This document shows positions 10,070 to 20,290 of a DNA stretch of 64,000 bases, one piece after another. A model generated the notes under the pieces. It was not told the DNA's origin, ran no database searches, and worked only from the letters and a program-made list of their open reading frames with translations. The stretch lies in NCBI GenBank assembly GCA_030053945.1, contig JASGCW010000002.1:1-64000 (forward strand), given 5' to 3'. The position numbers were made by a program, and so were the translations under genes. The stretch's first letter is position 1, and the number at the start of each line of letters is the position of its first letter. The DNA is from Limnohabitans sp. Lineage in GTDB: Bacteria; Bacteroidota; Bacteroidia; Flavobacteriales; Flavobacteriaceae.

Positions 10070-11131
10070 ATGAAGGCAAAACTATTTTTTATTCTGATTT
10101 TTACATCAAAATTATTTTCGCAAATACCAACAACGGGTTTAGATAGTGAGTATAAGTTTACCTCGGGTTCGTTGACAGATACTTATGGGACTCCAGAAAA
10201 TTTAACTCGTACAGGAAGTACAGCAACTTTTACTACCAATAGATTTGGAGAGGCATCTGATGCTATTAATCTTGGAGGTGATTACCTTAAAAGGAATGCA
10301 ATTTTTTCAAATGATTTATCTGTTAGTTTTTGGATAAAGACTTCGGTCCTGAATGCAAATAAACAAACTATTATAGATCAAAGTAGTAGAACTTCAGCAG
10401 TAGAGGACAACACTAAATCAGGCTGGTATATTTATTTGCAAAATGGAAAAATAGGGTTAGCCGCTAATTTTAGTTGGTATTTTACTGTTGGTGGTACTGG
10501 GGGAACACCTTATAGTGGGAATTCTGATTATACAAATTCAATTTCTACATCAACTCTAGCAAATAATAGTTGGCAACATATTGTAGTAACGATGGAAAAG
10601 GCTGGTGATTATTCTAGTCCCGGAGTTTTTCGTATGCGTTATTTTTATAAAATTTATGTAAATGATGTCCTAGAAGTATCTAATGGAGATCAATATTACG
10701 CAATGACAGGGTCAGGTTTGCACCAATGGAATTTAATGTCAACATTAAGATCGGTTAGTATATCAAATGATCATTTAAATAATTTGACTTCAACAAATAA
10801 ATATGCAGGAATTATTGATGATATACGATTCTATAAAGCTGTTTTAACAGGAGCAGATGTGTCAATTTTGTTTAATGAATCGTCTCAGTTAGATAGAAAT
10901 GATGTTACATTTTCAGAATTTTCTGTATTTCCTAATCCTACAAGCGGAATTGTTAGTATTACCAGTACTGAGGATATTGATAATGTAGAAATATATTCTT
11001 TAGAAGGAAGAAAAATAAAAGAAGCTAAAGCATCAATGATAGATATTTCAGATTTATCTAACGGAATGTATTTAGTGCAGGTAAAAACTGAAGCAGGAAA
11101 TGTAGGTTCAAAAAAGATTATTAAAAACTAA
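10070..11131 (+). CDS. LamG-domain exported protein with T9SS sorting domain
   Basis: Signal peptide; SFWIKTSVLNANKQTIIDQ; YAGIIDDIRFYKAVL; C-term FSVFPNPTSGIVSITSTEDIDNVEIYSLEGRKIKE...KKIIKN, paralogous to 4611-6860. Confidence 0.82.
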   Translation: MKAKLFFILIFTSKLFSQIPTTGLDSEYKFTSGSLTDTYGTPENLTRTGSTATFTTNRFGEASDAINLGGDYLKRNAIFSNDLSVSFWIKTSVLNANKQTIIDQSSRTSAVEDNTKSGWYIYLQNGKIGLAANFSWYFTVGGTGGTPYSGNSDYTNSISTSTLANNSWQHIVVTMEKAGDYSSPGVFRMRYFYKIYVNDVLEVSNGDQYYAMTGSGLHQWNLMSTLRSVSISNDHLNNLTSTNKYAGIIDDIRFYKAVLTGADVSILFNESSQLDRNDVTFSEFSVFPNPTSGIVSITSTEDIDNVEIYSLEGRKIKEAKASMIDISDLSNGMYLVQVKTEAGNVGSKKIIKN

Positions 11132-11144
11132 TATAATCTCAAAC

Positions 11145-11185
11145 AAGAAAAACCTGTTAGAAAATATCTGACAGGTTTTTTTATT
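11145..11185. terminator. Terminator hairpin
   Basis: aaaacctgt-tagaaaatatctg-acaggtttttttatttt. Confidence 0.6.
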
Positions 11186-11199
11186 TTGTGTAAAACGAA

Positions 11200-11433
11200 T
11201 TATTTTAAGAATGAATGAGCTGTGGTATCTTGCTCGTCTTCATTTCTGTCTTTAAATATTTTCAATTCTTTTGTCCAATACCAAATATAGTAACTGATAA
11301 TACCCCATAAAACCCAGTTTACTGTGTTAGCAATCCACCAGTTATCTAATTCCATAGAACGCATTAAATCGTGTGGAGCAAATAATATTTTTTCAAATAA
11401 CCACTGAATTGCTCCAAAAAATGATCTCATCAT
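11200..11433 (-). CDS. DUF6341-like small protein
   Basis: MMRSFFGAIQWLFEKILFAPHDLMRSMELDNWWIANTVNWVLWGIISYYIWYW; divergent from DUF6427-like gene, near upp. Confidence 0.7.
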   Translation of the reverse strand: MMRSFFGAIQWLFEKILFAPHDLMRSMELDNWWIANTVNWVLWGIISYYIWYWTKELKIFKDRNEDEQDTTAHSFLK

Positions 11434-11479
11434 AATTTGAATGTATTATATTTACACAGCAAAAATATAAAATATACTT

Positions 11480-12412
11480 ATGATTACAAGCGTTTTTAGT
11501 AAATCTCGTCCAATAAATTATATTTTAGTCTCTATATTGTTGATAATAAGTTATTTGTTATATCAATTTAGAGTGAGTTATAGTGATATTTCGGGACTTG
11601 AAATTGCTAGAAAAGTTTTTTTACTTTTGGTACTTGTTGGCTCTTTATTTATAACTAACTTTATCACAAAGAAGAATGCTTTGAGTAAAGATAATAGTTT
11701 TACTTTCTATCTTTTTTTTATTTTTTTGATATTTTTCCCAAATGTTCTTTCTAGTGAGAAATTAGTAGTATCAAATGCATTTATTTTGCTAGCCCTGAGA
11801 AGATTGATTTCTATGCAGTCACTTATTACTCCTAAAGAGAAAATATTTGACGCATCTTTATGGATTTTTGTGGCAAGTTTAATAAACTTTTGGTGTATAC
11901 TTTTTGTTTTGTTAGTATTCACCTCGATAATTTTTCACGTTTCAAGAGATTATAGAAATTGGATAATTCCTTTTATTGCATTCATTACCATTTTAGTCGT
12001 TGGTAGTATGTTTTCATTAGCTTTTTATCCAAATTTTATTGAACAAGTTTTAAATAGTATTGTTATTGATTTTGATGTCAAATATTTTCAAAATATTTTT
12101 CAAGACGCAACATTAATCATATATCTTTTTACAAGCCTAATTGCCTTATTGATGATGCTATTTATTCTACCAACTAAATTATCAAATTTGCATTCGGCTT
12201 ACAGGAAAATAATTTTTGCCTATATAATAGGGTTGGTTATTTATTTCATTTCACCTGACAAACAAAACGGATTATTGATTTACACCTTTGTACCCACTGC
12301 CATAATGCTTACTAATTATTTAGAAACTGTAAAAAAATTCTGGATAAAAGAAAGTATAGTTGTAATCATCACTATAACGAGTTTGATAACTTATTTGCTA
12401 CAAATTTTATAA
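11480..12412 (+). CDS. DUF6427-like multi-pass membrane protein
   Basis: About 310 aa polytopic protein in the upp/DUF6341 neighbourhood typical of flavobacteria. Confidence 0.65.
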   Translation: MITSVFSKSRPINYILVSILLIISYLLYQFRVSYSDISGLEIARKVFLLLVLVGSLFITNFITKKNALSKDNSFTFYLFFIFLIFFPNVLSSEKLVVSNAFILLALRRLISMQSLITPKEKIFDASLWIFVASLINFWCILFVLLVFTSIIFHVSRDYRNWIIPFIAFITILVVGSMFSLAFYPNFIEQVLNSIVIDFDVKYFQNIFQDATLIIYLFTSLIALLMMLFILPTKLSNLHSAYRKIIFAYIIGLVIYFISPDKQNGLLIYTFVPTAIMLTNYLETVKKFWIKESIVVIITITSLITYLLQIL

Positions 12413-12542
12413 ATGGGTATAGAATTATTGTTACTATTACTGCCATATAGGTTCATTCTCTCTTATAAAAAGCATAAAATTCAATTTTCAATGGATTTCC
12501 TTAATCAATTTATGTCTTCAAATATTATTTAGTTTTATAGGA

Positions 12543-12692
12543 ATGAAAATTATTGCTTCCGAATTAGATTCACAACACATTAGATGTAGACAACCTTTGG
12601 CAGCATTTTTTTTCGGTTGTGTTTTTTTTCTAATTGTTTTGGCAGTGGTGATAGTAATTCAGTTGATTATTAGAAAAGTTAGAAAATTATAA
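12543..12692 (+). CDS. Possible small single-pass membrane protein (49 aa)
   Basis: ORF read by eye: MKIIASELDSQHIRCRQPLAAFFFGCVFFLIVLAVVIVIQLIIRKVRKL; one TM segment with basic tail; overlaps 3' end of upp by 6 bp. Confidence 0.4.
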   Translation: MKIIASELDSQHIRCRQPLAAFFFGCVFFLIVLAVVIVIQLIIRKVRKL

Positions 12693-13352
12693 TTTATTTC
12701 CATAAGCTAAATCCCCAGCATCTCCAAGACCTGGTATAATATAGTTTTTTTCATTTAATCTATCGTCTAGAGAAGCTACCCATAAATGACAATTCTCAGG
12801 AAGATTTTTTTGAAGATATTCAACACCTTCTGGAGCAGCTATCACCACAGCAATATGTATTTCTTTTGTCCCAACGCTTCGGGATTGTTCTAAATGTAGT
12901 TTGTTTAATACTGCGACTATTGATTGACCAGTGGCTAACATAGGATCAATTAGGATGAGGTTTTTGTCCTGTAAAGAAGGAGCCGCTTGATATTCAACTA
13001 AAATGTCAAATTTGTCGTCTTTATCATAATGATGTCTATAGGCAGAAATAAATCCGTTTTCGGCATTATCAAAAAAATTCATAAACCCTTGATGTAAAGC
13101 TAATCCTGCTCTTAAAATAGAGCACAAAACTACTGGTTTTGCTATCGCTGTGGTATGTTTCACTCCAAGTGGAGTTTGCACATCAATGTTTTTATATTCT
13201 AAGGTTTTACTTAACTCATAAGCCATTATTTCTCCTATTCGCTCAATATTTTTGCGAAAACGCATACTGTCTTTTTGAATAGTTGTATCGCGAATTTCAG
13301 CTAAAAAATGATTAAGAATGCTATTTTGCTCAGAAAGGTAATGAATGTGCAT
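12687..13352 (-). CDS. upp: Uracil phosphoribosyltransferase
   Basis: LILIDPMLATGQSIVAVL PRPP motif; C-terminal IPGLGDAGDLAYG. Confidence 0.93.
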   Translation of the reverse strand: MHIHYLSEQNSILNHFLAEIRDTTIQKDSMRFRKNIERIGEIMAYELSKTLEYKNIDVQTPLGVKHTTAIAKPVVLCSILRAGLALHQGFMNFFDNAENGFISAYRHHYDKDDKFDILVEYQAAPSLQDKNLILIDPMLATGQSIVAVLNKLHLEQSRSVGTKEIHIAVVIAAPEGVEYLQKNLPENCHLWVASLDDRLNEKNYIIPGLGDAGDLAYGNKL

Positions 13353-13429
13353 ATTTTTGATAAAGTTTAAAGTTCAAATTTAAAGGTTAAAACTTTAAAA
13401 AACTATATTTGTAACAAAAATCGAATAGT

Positions 13430-14035
13430 ATGTTTGCTGAATTTGCATTTCCCATTTTTGAAAAAAGTATTAATGATTATCACGTTATAGACGATGTGTA
13501 CCAACCTACTTTAAATCCATATGAAAAAGGATCTATTGAAGCTTTGTTGTATGCAAAAAACTGGGTGGATACGGTGCAATGGCATTATGAGGATATTATT
13601 CGAGATCCACAAATTGATCCTGTAGCAGCTCTTGATTTGAAGCGAAAAATTGATGCTTCTAACCAAGTTCGTACAGATATGGTTGAATATATTGATAGTT
13701 ATTTTCTTCAAAAATATGCAAATGTTCAAGTAAAATCTGACGCAAAAATCAATACCGAAAGCCCTGCGTGGGCAATAGATAGATTGTCAATTTTAGCATT
13801 GAAAATTTACCATATGAGTGAAGAGGCTAATCGAGTTGAAGCTTCTCCTGAACATAGGGCAAAATGTCAAGAAAAATTGAATGTATTGTTAGATCAAAAA
13901 AACGATATGTTTACTTCAATTAGCCAATTAATTCAAGATATTGAAAATGGCGATAAGTATATGAAAGTGTACAAGCAAATGAAAATGTACAATGACGAGG
14001 ACTTAAACCCAGTGTTGTATCAAAATAAAAAGTAA
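13430..14035 (+). CDS. DUF4254 family protein
   Basis: About 200 aa protein directly upstream of a GT9 gene; LYAKNWVDTVQWHYEDIIRDP. Confidence 0.7.
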   Translation: MFAEFAFPIFEKSINDYHVIDDVYQPTLNPYEKGSIEALLYAKNWVDTVQWHYEDIIRDPQIDPVAALDLKRKIDASNQVRTDMVEYIDSYFLQKYANVQVKSDAKINTESPAWAIDRLSILALKIYHMSEEANRVEASPEHRAKCQEKLNVLLDQKNDMFTSISQLIQDIENGDKYMKVYKQMKMYNDEDLNPVLYQNKK

Positions 14036-14043
14036 GAGTTTCG

Positions 14044-15078
14044 ATGTCAAACATCAAACACATTTTAGTAATAAGGCTTTCAGCAATGGGGGATGTTGCA
14101 ATGACAGTTCCAGTGTTGAGAGCTTTTTCTTTGCAATACCCGCAGGTTAAAATCACAGTAGTTTCACGTCCTTTTTTTAAGCCTTTTTTTAGAGATATTC
14201 CAAATTTAGATTTTTTTGCTATTGATGTGAATCAAAAGCATAAGGGAATAATTGGATTAGTACGTTTGTACAACGAACTTAAAAAACTTAATATCGATGC
14301 AGTTGCAGATTTGCATAATGTCCTTCGGTCAAAAGTTGTAAGAGGATTATTTGCCGTCAGCGGTAAAAAAATTGCTTTTACAGATAAAGGAAGAAAGGAT
14401 AAAAAAGCACTCACCCGAGCGAAAAATAAAGTTTTTTCTCCTGTAAAATCAATGTTTGAAAGGCATTGTACTACTTTTGAAGAATTAGGTTTTCCTATCG
14501 ATTTGAATAACCCTTCTTTTCCAGAAAAATCAATTTTATCTGGAGAAATTTTAAAAATTACTGGAGATAAAACTCAAAAATGGATTGGAATTGCCCCTTT
14601 TGCACAATATGATTCTAAAGTTTATCCGCTTGATTTAATGCAAGAAATTGTTATTGAACTGGCTCGAAATGATTATAAATTATTCCTTTTTGGAGGTGGT
14701 CAGAAAGAGATTGATAAATTGAATCAGTTAAAAAGAGATTTTCAGAATGTTATTGTTGTAGCCGGAAAACTGAAGCTTGCACAAGAGCTGGATTTGATTT
14801 CTAATCTTGATGCAATGTTATCAATGGATTCAGGCAATGCACATATTGGAGCGATGTTAGGGATTAAGGTTATTACGTTATGGGGAGCCACTCATCCTTT
14901 TGCTGGATTTAAGCCATTTAATCAATCAGATGAATTTTGTTTAACAGCCGATAGAAGTTCATATCCTTTAATTCCTACATCAGTTTATGGTAATAAAATA
15001 GTAGAAGGTTATGAGGATGCTATGAAAACGATAACACCACAAACAGTTGTTGATAAAATAAAAAAAGGACTTTTTTAA
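14044..15078 (+). CDS. Glycosyltransferase family 9 (heptosyltransferase-like)
   Basis: ILVIRLSAMGDVAMTVPVLRAF N-terminus; MLSMDSGNAHIGAMLGIKVITLWGATHPFAGF. Confidence 0.9.
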   Translation: MSNIKHILVIRLSAMGDVAMTVPVLRAFSLQYPQVKITVVSRPFFKPFFRDIPNLDFFAIDVNQKHKGIIGLVRLYNELKKLNIDAVADLHNVLRSKVVRGLFAVSGKKIAFTDKGRKDKKALTRAKNKVFSPVKSMFERHCTTFEELGFPIDLNNPSFPEKSILSGEILKITGDKTQKWIGIAPFAQYDSKVYPLDLMQEIVIELARNDYKLFLFGGGQKEIDKLNQLKRDFQNVIVVAGKLKLAQELDLISNLDAMLSMDSGNAHIGAMLGIKVITLWGATHPFAGFKPFNQSDEFCLTADRSSYPLIPTSVYGNKIVEGYEDAMKTITPQTVVDKIKKGLF

Positions 15079-15098
15079 AAGTCCTTTTTTTATTTTTA
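15060..15098. terminator. Bidirectional terminator between convergent genes
   Basis: aaaaaaaggacttttttaaaagtccttttttta. Confidence 0.7.
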
Positions 15099-15944
15099 TT
15101 ATCTACCAATGTAAGTTACATTAATTTCAGATTTGTTTGCTAGAGCAGATGAGATTGAACCGACAACATGAGGAGTTGTTGTTTGAGCATTAATCTCGCC
15201 ATCACCTCTATATGAAGCATTTAAAGTACATGTAGCTCCCGCTGTTAAATAAATATTTACAATTATATTTACCTCATTAAAAAGTTCAAACATATCATTA
15301 CCTCCACCCCCGGTATTTGAGGTCCCAGAAACGTAATAACTTGCAGAATGACAATATCTGTCATAATTTGTTCCGTTTACATTTAGTCTAAAAAAACCTT
15401 CAACATAGGCTGTTCCAGAATAGCCGCTTATATCAGAGCCTACAGGTAAATTAGCGGTATTATCACTTACTTTTGTGCAACCTAAGTAACCTGTAAAAAT
15501 AATTTGATATTCACCTTCATAAGGAGCAGTAAAAGTTTGTCCAGTCAAACCCGGTATGTTTGTGAAAGTAGTAAGAGATTTTCCAACATTTAAATCGGCG
15601 TTTTGCAAAAAGTTTTTTGAATAATAACGATGGATATTTGATATCCAGTTTACTCCATCCCAAAAATAAATCCCTGGAATTACACCATAAGTTCCTGTAG
15701 TTGTAGCAGTGTTAAATACAACGGTTCCTACAATTAATGCCCCACCTGCTGGATTTGTAACTGGAGCTGCGACATTCGTAGCTGTTAAGGCAACACGCGG
15801 TAATAATAAACCATAATTATTTGATGTAGCTTGAACATCTAGAGCAGCTTTTGGAGATGTTGTTCCTATACCTACTTGTGCAAATAAGGTATAATTAAAC
15901 GCTAGGATAGCTATATAAAATAGCTTCAAAGTAATTTTTTTCAT
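15099..15944 (-). CDS. Exported protein of unknown function
   Basis: MKKITLKLFYIAILAFNYTLFA signal peptide (ATG at 15944 preferred over 15980); QVGIGTTSPKAALDVQATSNNYGLLLPRV, common in Bacteroidetes surface proteins; no clear T9SS domain. Confidence 0.7.
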   Translation of the reverse strand: MKKITLKLFYIAILAFNYTLFAQVGIGTTSPKAALDVQATSNNYGLLLPRVALTATNVAAPVTNPAGGALIVGTVVFNTATTTGTYGVIPGIYFWDGVNWISNIHRYYSKNFLQNADLNVGKSLTTFTNIPGLTGQTFTAPYEGEYQIIFTGYLGCTKVSDNTANLPVGSDISGYSGTAYVEGFFRLNVNGTNYDRYCHSASYYVSGTSNTGGGGNDMFELFNEVNIIVNIYLTAGATCTLNASYRGDGEINAQTTTPHVVGSISSALANKSEINVTYIGR

Positions 15945-16036
15945 TTTTGGATTTTTTAGATTGTTTTTGTGATTAGTCAAAAATATTATATTTTTAATAA
16001 AAAATTAACCAAAAAATCAATTTATTCGATATAATA

Positions 16037-16080
16037 ACAAAAAAAGTCGGTAAAGTTAAATTTTACCGACTTTTTCTTGC
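16037..16080. terminator. Terminator hairpin
   Basis: aaaaaaagtcggtaaa-gttaaa-ttttaccgactttttcttg. Confidence 0.65.
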
Positions 16081-16098
16081 TTTTTACGAATTTAAATG

Positions 16099-17151
16099 TT
16101 ATACATCATCATAATCAATTGTAATCTCCGTTGATGTAGGATGCGCCTGACAAGTTAAAATTAATCCTGCCGCAATTTCTTTATCATTAAGTATGGTATT
16201 CTTTTTCATAACGGCACTACCTGAAGTAACTCTAGCAATACAACTACTACAAACCCCACCTTGACAAGAATATGGCGCGTCTAGACCTTGTTTTAGTGTT
16301 GCTTCTAACAAGGTTTGTTTTGTTGACATTTCAAAAGTTTGTTCATCGCCATCTACTAAAACAGTAATTTTGGTATGTTCTACGTTTCCAGTTGGAGTAG
16401 TACTTTCTGAAGAAGGAGCAGCTGAGAATAATTCGAATTTGATATCTTTTTCAGGGATATTTTTTTCTTTTAAGCTGGTATTTACTTCATTAATCATTTC
16501 TTCAGGACCACATAAAAAGTATTTTGAAAACTCTTGCCCAATATGTTTATTGTGTACAAGTGTGACAATAGACTTGTTAATTCTTCCAGATTGTTGACCA
16601 TCTATATTTTGCTGACTAAATACATAATGTACAGAAAGACGACCGATAAATTGTTTTTGTAATTCTGCTAATTTGTTGTAAAAAATAGTGTCTTCAGGTG
16701 TTTTGTTACCATAAACTAAAACAAAAGAACTTTTAGGTTCTTGGAGTAAAACAGTTTGTAGAATTGACATAACTGGAGTAATTCCACTACCGGCAACAAA
16801 TGCCATATAGTTTCTTTGACGTGATGCATCGGGTTCAAAAGTAAATCTACCTTCTGGCATTCCTACTTCAATTATACTTCCTTCTTTTAGTTGTTCATTG
16901 GCAAACTTAGAAAAAGTACCATTTTTAACCGCTTTGATTGCAATGCGAAGTTCATTGCTAGAAGGTGCAGTACAGATAGAATAAGCACGACGAATTTCTT
17001 TTCCGTCTAAATTTAATTTTAGATTTACATATTGACCAGCAGTAAATTTGTAAAAATCTTGAAATTCTAATGGAACATTAAATAATACTGATATAGCTTG
17101 AGGAGTTTCTCTTTTAATTTCTTTTATTGCAAGTTTGTAAAATGTTGACAT
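16099..17151 (-). CDS. Ferredoxin-NADP reductase-like protein with C-terminal 2Fe-2S domain (PaaE-like)
   Basis: RAYSICTAPSS FAD motif; GSGITPVMSIL; APYSCQGGVCSSCIARVTSG...LTCQAHP plant-type ferredoxin. Confidence 0.88.
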   Translation of the reverse strand: MSTFYKLAIKEIKRETPQAISVLFNVPLEFQDFYKFTAGQYVNLKLNLDGKEIRRAYSICTAPSSNELRIAIKAVKNGTFSKFANEQLKEGSIIEVGMPEGRFTFEPDASRQRNYMAFVAGSGITPVMSILQTVLLQEPKSSFVLVYGNKTPEDTIFYNKLAELQKQFIGRLSVHYVFSQQNIDGQQSGRINKSIVTLVHNKHIGQEFSKYFLCGPEEMINEVNTSLKEKNIPEKDIKFELFSAAPSSESTTPTGNVEHTKITVLVDGDEQTFEMSTKQTLLEATLKQGLDAPYSCQGGVCSSCIARVTSGSAVMKKNTILNDKEIAAGLILTCQAHPTSTEITIDYDDV

Positions 17152-17311
17152 AATTATTATTTATTTGAACAAAATTACAAACAAAAGTGTGTTTATAGAA
17201 AGAAAAACAAATTTTAAAAACTAATATTTTTAAGAATTTCAAAAAGAAATGTACTTTTACCATTGCGAATACTAAATTTTGATTTTTAAAGTTTAGATAC
17301 AAAAGAGATTT

Positions 17312-19909
17312 ATGTTTAAAAATAATCAACTAAGATATTTTTCATTACTAGCTATTGCAGCATTTGTAGTGGCTTGTTCTACAAAAAAAGATACATTTTT
17401 ACGTAGAAATTGGCATGCTTTGAACACAGAATATAATACTTTATATAATGGAGGAATTGCATTAGATGAAGGGATACAAGAATTAAAATCTACTTATTCT
17501 GATAATTTTTGGGAACTACTTCCTTTAGAAAGAATGCAAATTGAGGAGGAGGCAGTTTTGCCAGGGCAAAAAGGTAAGAATAAAAATTTTGAAAGAGCAG
17601 AAGAAAAAGCAACCAAAGCTATTCAAAAGCATTCTATGAATATTGAAGGTAAAGAACGTAATATGCAAATGGACGAAGCTCACCTTATGTTAGGAAAAGC
17701 TCGTTATTATGACAAACGTTTTATTCCTGCTTTAGAAGCTTTTAATTACATTCTTTATAAGTATTCAAATTCTGATAAGATTTACGAAGCAAAAGTTTGG
17801 AGAGAAAAAACCAATCTTAGATTGGAAAATGATGCTCTTGCCATTAAAAACATTAAAATTTTGCTTAAAAAATATAAGCTTAAAGAACAAACCCAAGCTG
17901 ATGCAAATGCAGTTTTAGCACAAGCATTTATAAATCTCGAACAAAAAGATAGTGCTGTAGCGCCACTTAAAAATGCTATAAAAACTACAAAGCTTAAAGA
18001 AGAAAGAGCGAGATATCATTTTATTTTAGGTCAAATTTATCAAGCATTACAATATAAAGATAGTGCGTATGCAGAATTCCAAGAAGTAATAGATATGAAA
18101 CGAAAATCTCCTCGTTTATATGTAATGCAAGCACATGCTAGACAAGCTCAAATTACTGACTATACTGGAGATACTATTGCTTTTTTGAAAAAATATAAAA
18201 AATTATTTAAGGATAGAGAAAATCGCCCTTATATGGATATTTTAAATTATCAAATGGCGATGTTTTATGATAAATTAGGAAATAAGAATAGAGCAATACA
18301 ATTTTATAATAAATCCTTATTGGCAAAATCACAAGATTTTTACTTACAAGCTTCAACCTATAGAAATCTAGCTACTATTTATTTTGATAGAGCAAATTAT
18401 GTTACAGCTGGTAAGTATTATGATAGTACTTTGACAAAGTTAATGAAGAAGAATAAAGAATATTTCGTTATTCAGAAAAAAAGACAAAATTTAGATGATG
18501 TCATAAAATATGAAGGAATTGCAAAAAGTTGTGATAGTATATTGAAAGTAACAGCAATGTCTGATACGGATAGAAAGAAATATTATGAAGACTACATTGC
18601 TAAGATTAAGAAGGAAGAAGAAATTAGAAAGCAAAAAGAAGCTAAGCAAAAAGAATTAGAAGCTAAAAATACTGGTATTCAGGATCTAAAAGTTGATCTA
18701 CCTGGAATGGAAAAAAATTCAAGTATTGCGCCTCCAGTAATGGAGAATTTCCAAGAGAGTAAGTTTTATTTTTACAATGTTCAAGCAGTAGGACTAGGAA
18801 AAATAGAATTTCAAAAAAGATGGGGTAAGCGAATATTGGCAGATAACTGGCGTTTTTCAGGACAACAAACAGATGGACTTGTAGATAATCCTACTACTAA
18901 TCCTAAAGAAGAAGATGGTCAAAATCAAAATCAAGTTGTAGAAGAAAAATATACGCCCGAATTTTATTTGAAACAAATACCAACTTCATCAAAAGTGTTA
19001 GATAGTTTAGCTAAGGAGAGAAATTTAGCAAATTATGAATTAGGTGTTATTTATAAAGAGAAATTTTTCGAAAATAAATTAGCTGCATCAAAATTTGAAT
19101 CGGTTGTAGAAAATAAGCCTGAAGAAAGATTAATCTTGTCTTCATACTATAATTTGTATAAAATTTATCAAACTTTAGATCCATCTAAAGCAGAATTATA
19201 TAAGAATAAAATAATTTCGGATTATCCTAACACTCGTTATGCTCAGTTATTAAATGGAACAATTCAAGAAAATGCTACTACAGATGTTGCTCCAGAAAAG
19301 AGATATCTCGAACTTTATGGATATTTTAAAAACCAAGATTTCGGAAATACTATAAACTGCATAGATGAAGCATTAAAAGAGTATACAGGAAATGATATAA
19401 TTTCTAAGTTAGAATTATTAAAAGCAAATGCTATTGGTAAACTTCGAGGTGTAGAAGAATATAAAAAAGCAATGAGTAATTTAGAATTAACATATCCTAA
19501 CACCGAAGAAGGAAAAGAAGCAACTAAGATTCTTAGAGAAAATATTCCTGTTATGGAGCAGCTTGCCTTATCACTAGATACCATCGAGTCTAAGAGTTGG
19601 AAAGTACTTTATAAAGTAGGTGATAAAAATGAAAAGCAATCAAAAGATATTATTGAAAAGGTTACGAGATTTATTAAGGATAAGCAGTATGATACTTTTC
19701 ACGTTTCTTTTGATGTATATGATGAAAGAAGGAACTTTATTGTAATCCATGGCATATCTTCAAGAGAATATGCAACCTATCTAGTAGAGTTACTAAAATC
19801 AAATAAAGAGTATAAAGTCGACGCCCCAGCGACTGTTATTTCTAAGGAGAATTACGGAGTAATTCAAATTAAAAAGAACTATGATCAATATCTAAATTTA
19901 AAATTTTAA
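17312..19909 (+). CDS. sprE: T9SS/gliding lipoprotein SprE/PorW, TPR-rich
   Basis: Lipobox FVVACSTKKDTFLRRNWHALNTEYNTLYNGGIALDEG; TPR repeats; about 865 aa. Confidence 0.85.
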   Translation: MFKNNQLRYFSLLAIAAFVVACSTKKDTFLRRNWHALNTEYNTLYNGGIALDEGIQELKSTYSDNFWELLPLERMQIEEEAVLPGQKGKNKNFERAEEKATKAIQKHSMNIEGKERNMQMDEAHLMLGKARYYDKRFIPALEAFNYILYKYSNSDKIYEAKVWREKTNLRLENDALAIKNIKILLKKYKLKEQTQADANAVLAQAFINLEQKDSAVAPLKNAIKTTKLKEERARYHFILGQIYQALQYKDSAYAEFQEVIDMKRKSPRLYVMQAHARQAQITDYTGDTIAFLKKYKKLFKDRENRPYMDILNYQMAMFYDKLGNKNRAIQFYNKSLLAKSQDFYLQASTYRNLATIYFDRANYVTAGKYYDSTLTKLMKKNKEYFVIQKKRQNLDDVIKYEGIAKSCDSILKVTAMSDTDRKKYYEDYIAKIKKEEEIRKQKEAKQKELEAKNTGIQDLKVDLPGMEKNSSIAPPVMENFQESKFYFYNVQAVGLGKIEFQKRWGKRILADNWRFSGQQTDGLVDNPTTNPKEEDGQNQNQVVEEKYTPEFYLKQIPTSSKVLDSLAKERNLANYELGVIYKEKFFENKLAASKFESVVENKPEERLILSSYYNLYKIYQTLDPSKAELYKNKIISDYPNTRYAQLLNGTIQENATTDVAPEKRYLELYGYFKNQDFGNTINCIDEALKEYTGNDIISKLELLKANAIGKLRGVEEYKKAMSNLELTYPNTEEGKEATKILRENIPVMEQLALSLDTIESKSWKVLYKVGDKNEKQSKDIIEKVTRFIKDKQYDTFHVSFDVYDERRNFIVIHGISSREYATYLVELLKSNKEYKVDAPATVISKENYGVIQIKKNYDQYLNLKF

Positions 19910-19912
19910 AAA

Positions 19913-20290
19913 ATGTTCGAGAAAAGCACTAAATCCTACACAGACCTACTAGGTAAAACAAACAGAATTGTTGAAGGCACAATAATAAAAGGAGATATAG
20001 AGTCTATTGCTGACTTTAGATTAGATGGGCAACTAATAGGTAATTTCAACTCAAAAGGAAAATTAGTTATAGGTCCAGCAGGAAGTGTTATTGGAGACTT
20101 AATGGTTCAAAATATAGATGTTGAAGGTAGGGTAGAAGGCAAGATTAATGTTGATGAAATTCTTAATGTAAAAGCAACTGCAACTATAAAAGGTGAAGTG
20201 ATTTGTGGAAAATTAGCAGTTGAACCAGGAGCTAAATTTATGGCTACTTGTGAAATGAAAGGAGGAGAAGAAACAAGTAAAAAAAGTTAA
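19913..20290 (+). CDS. Bactofilin (polymer-forming cytoskeletal protein)
   Basis: NRIVEGTIIKGDIESIADFRLDGQLIGNFNSKGKLVIGPAGSVIGDLMVQNIDVEGRVEGKI. Confidence 0.88.
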   Translation: MFEKSTKSYTDLLGKTNRIVEGTIIKGDIESIADFRLDGQLIGNFNSKGKLVIGPAGSVIGDLMVQNIDVEGRVEGKINVDEILNVKATATIKGEVICGKLAVEPGAKFMATCEMKGGEETSKKS

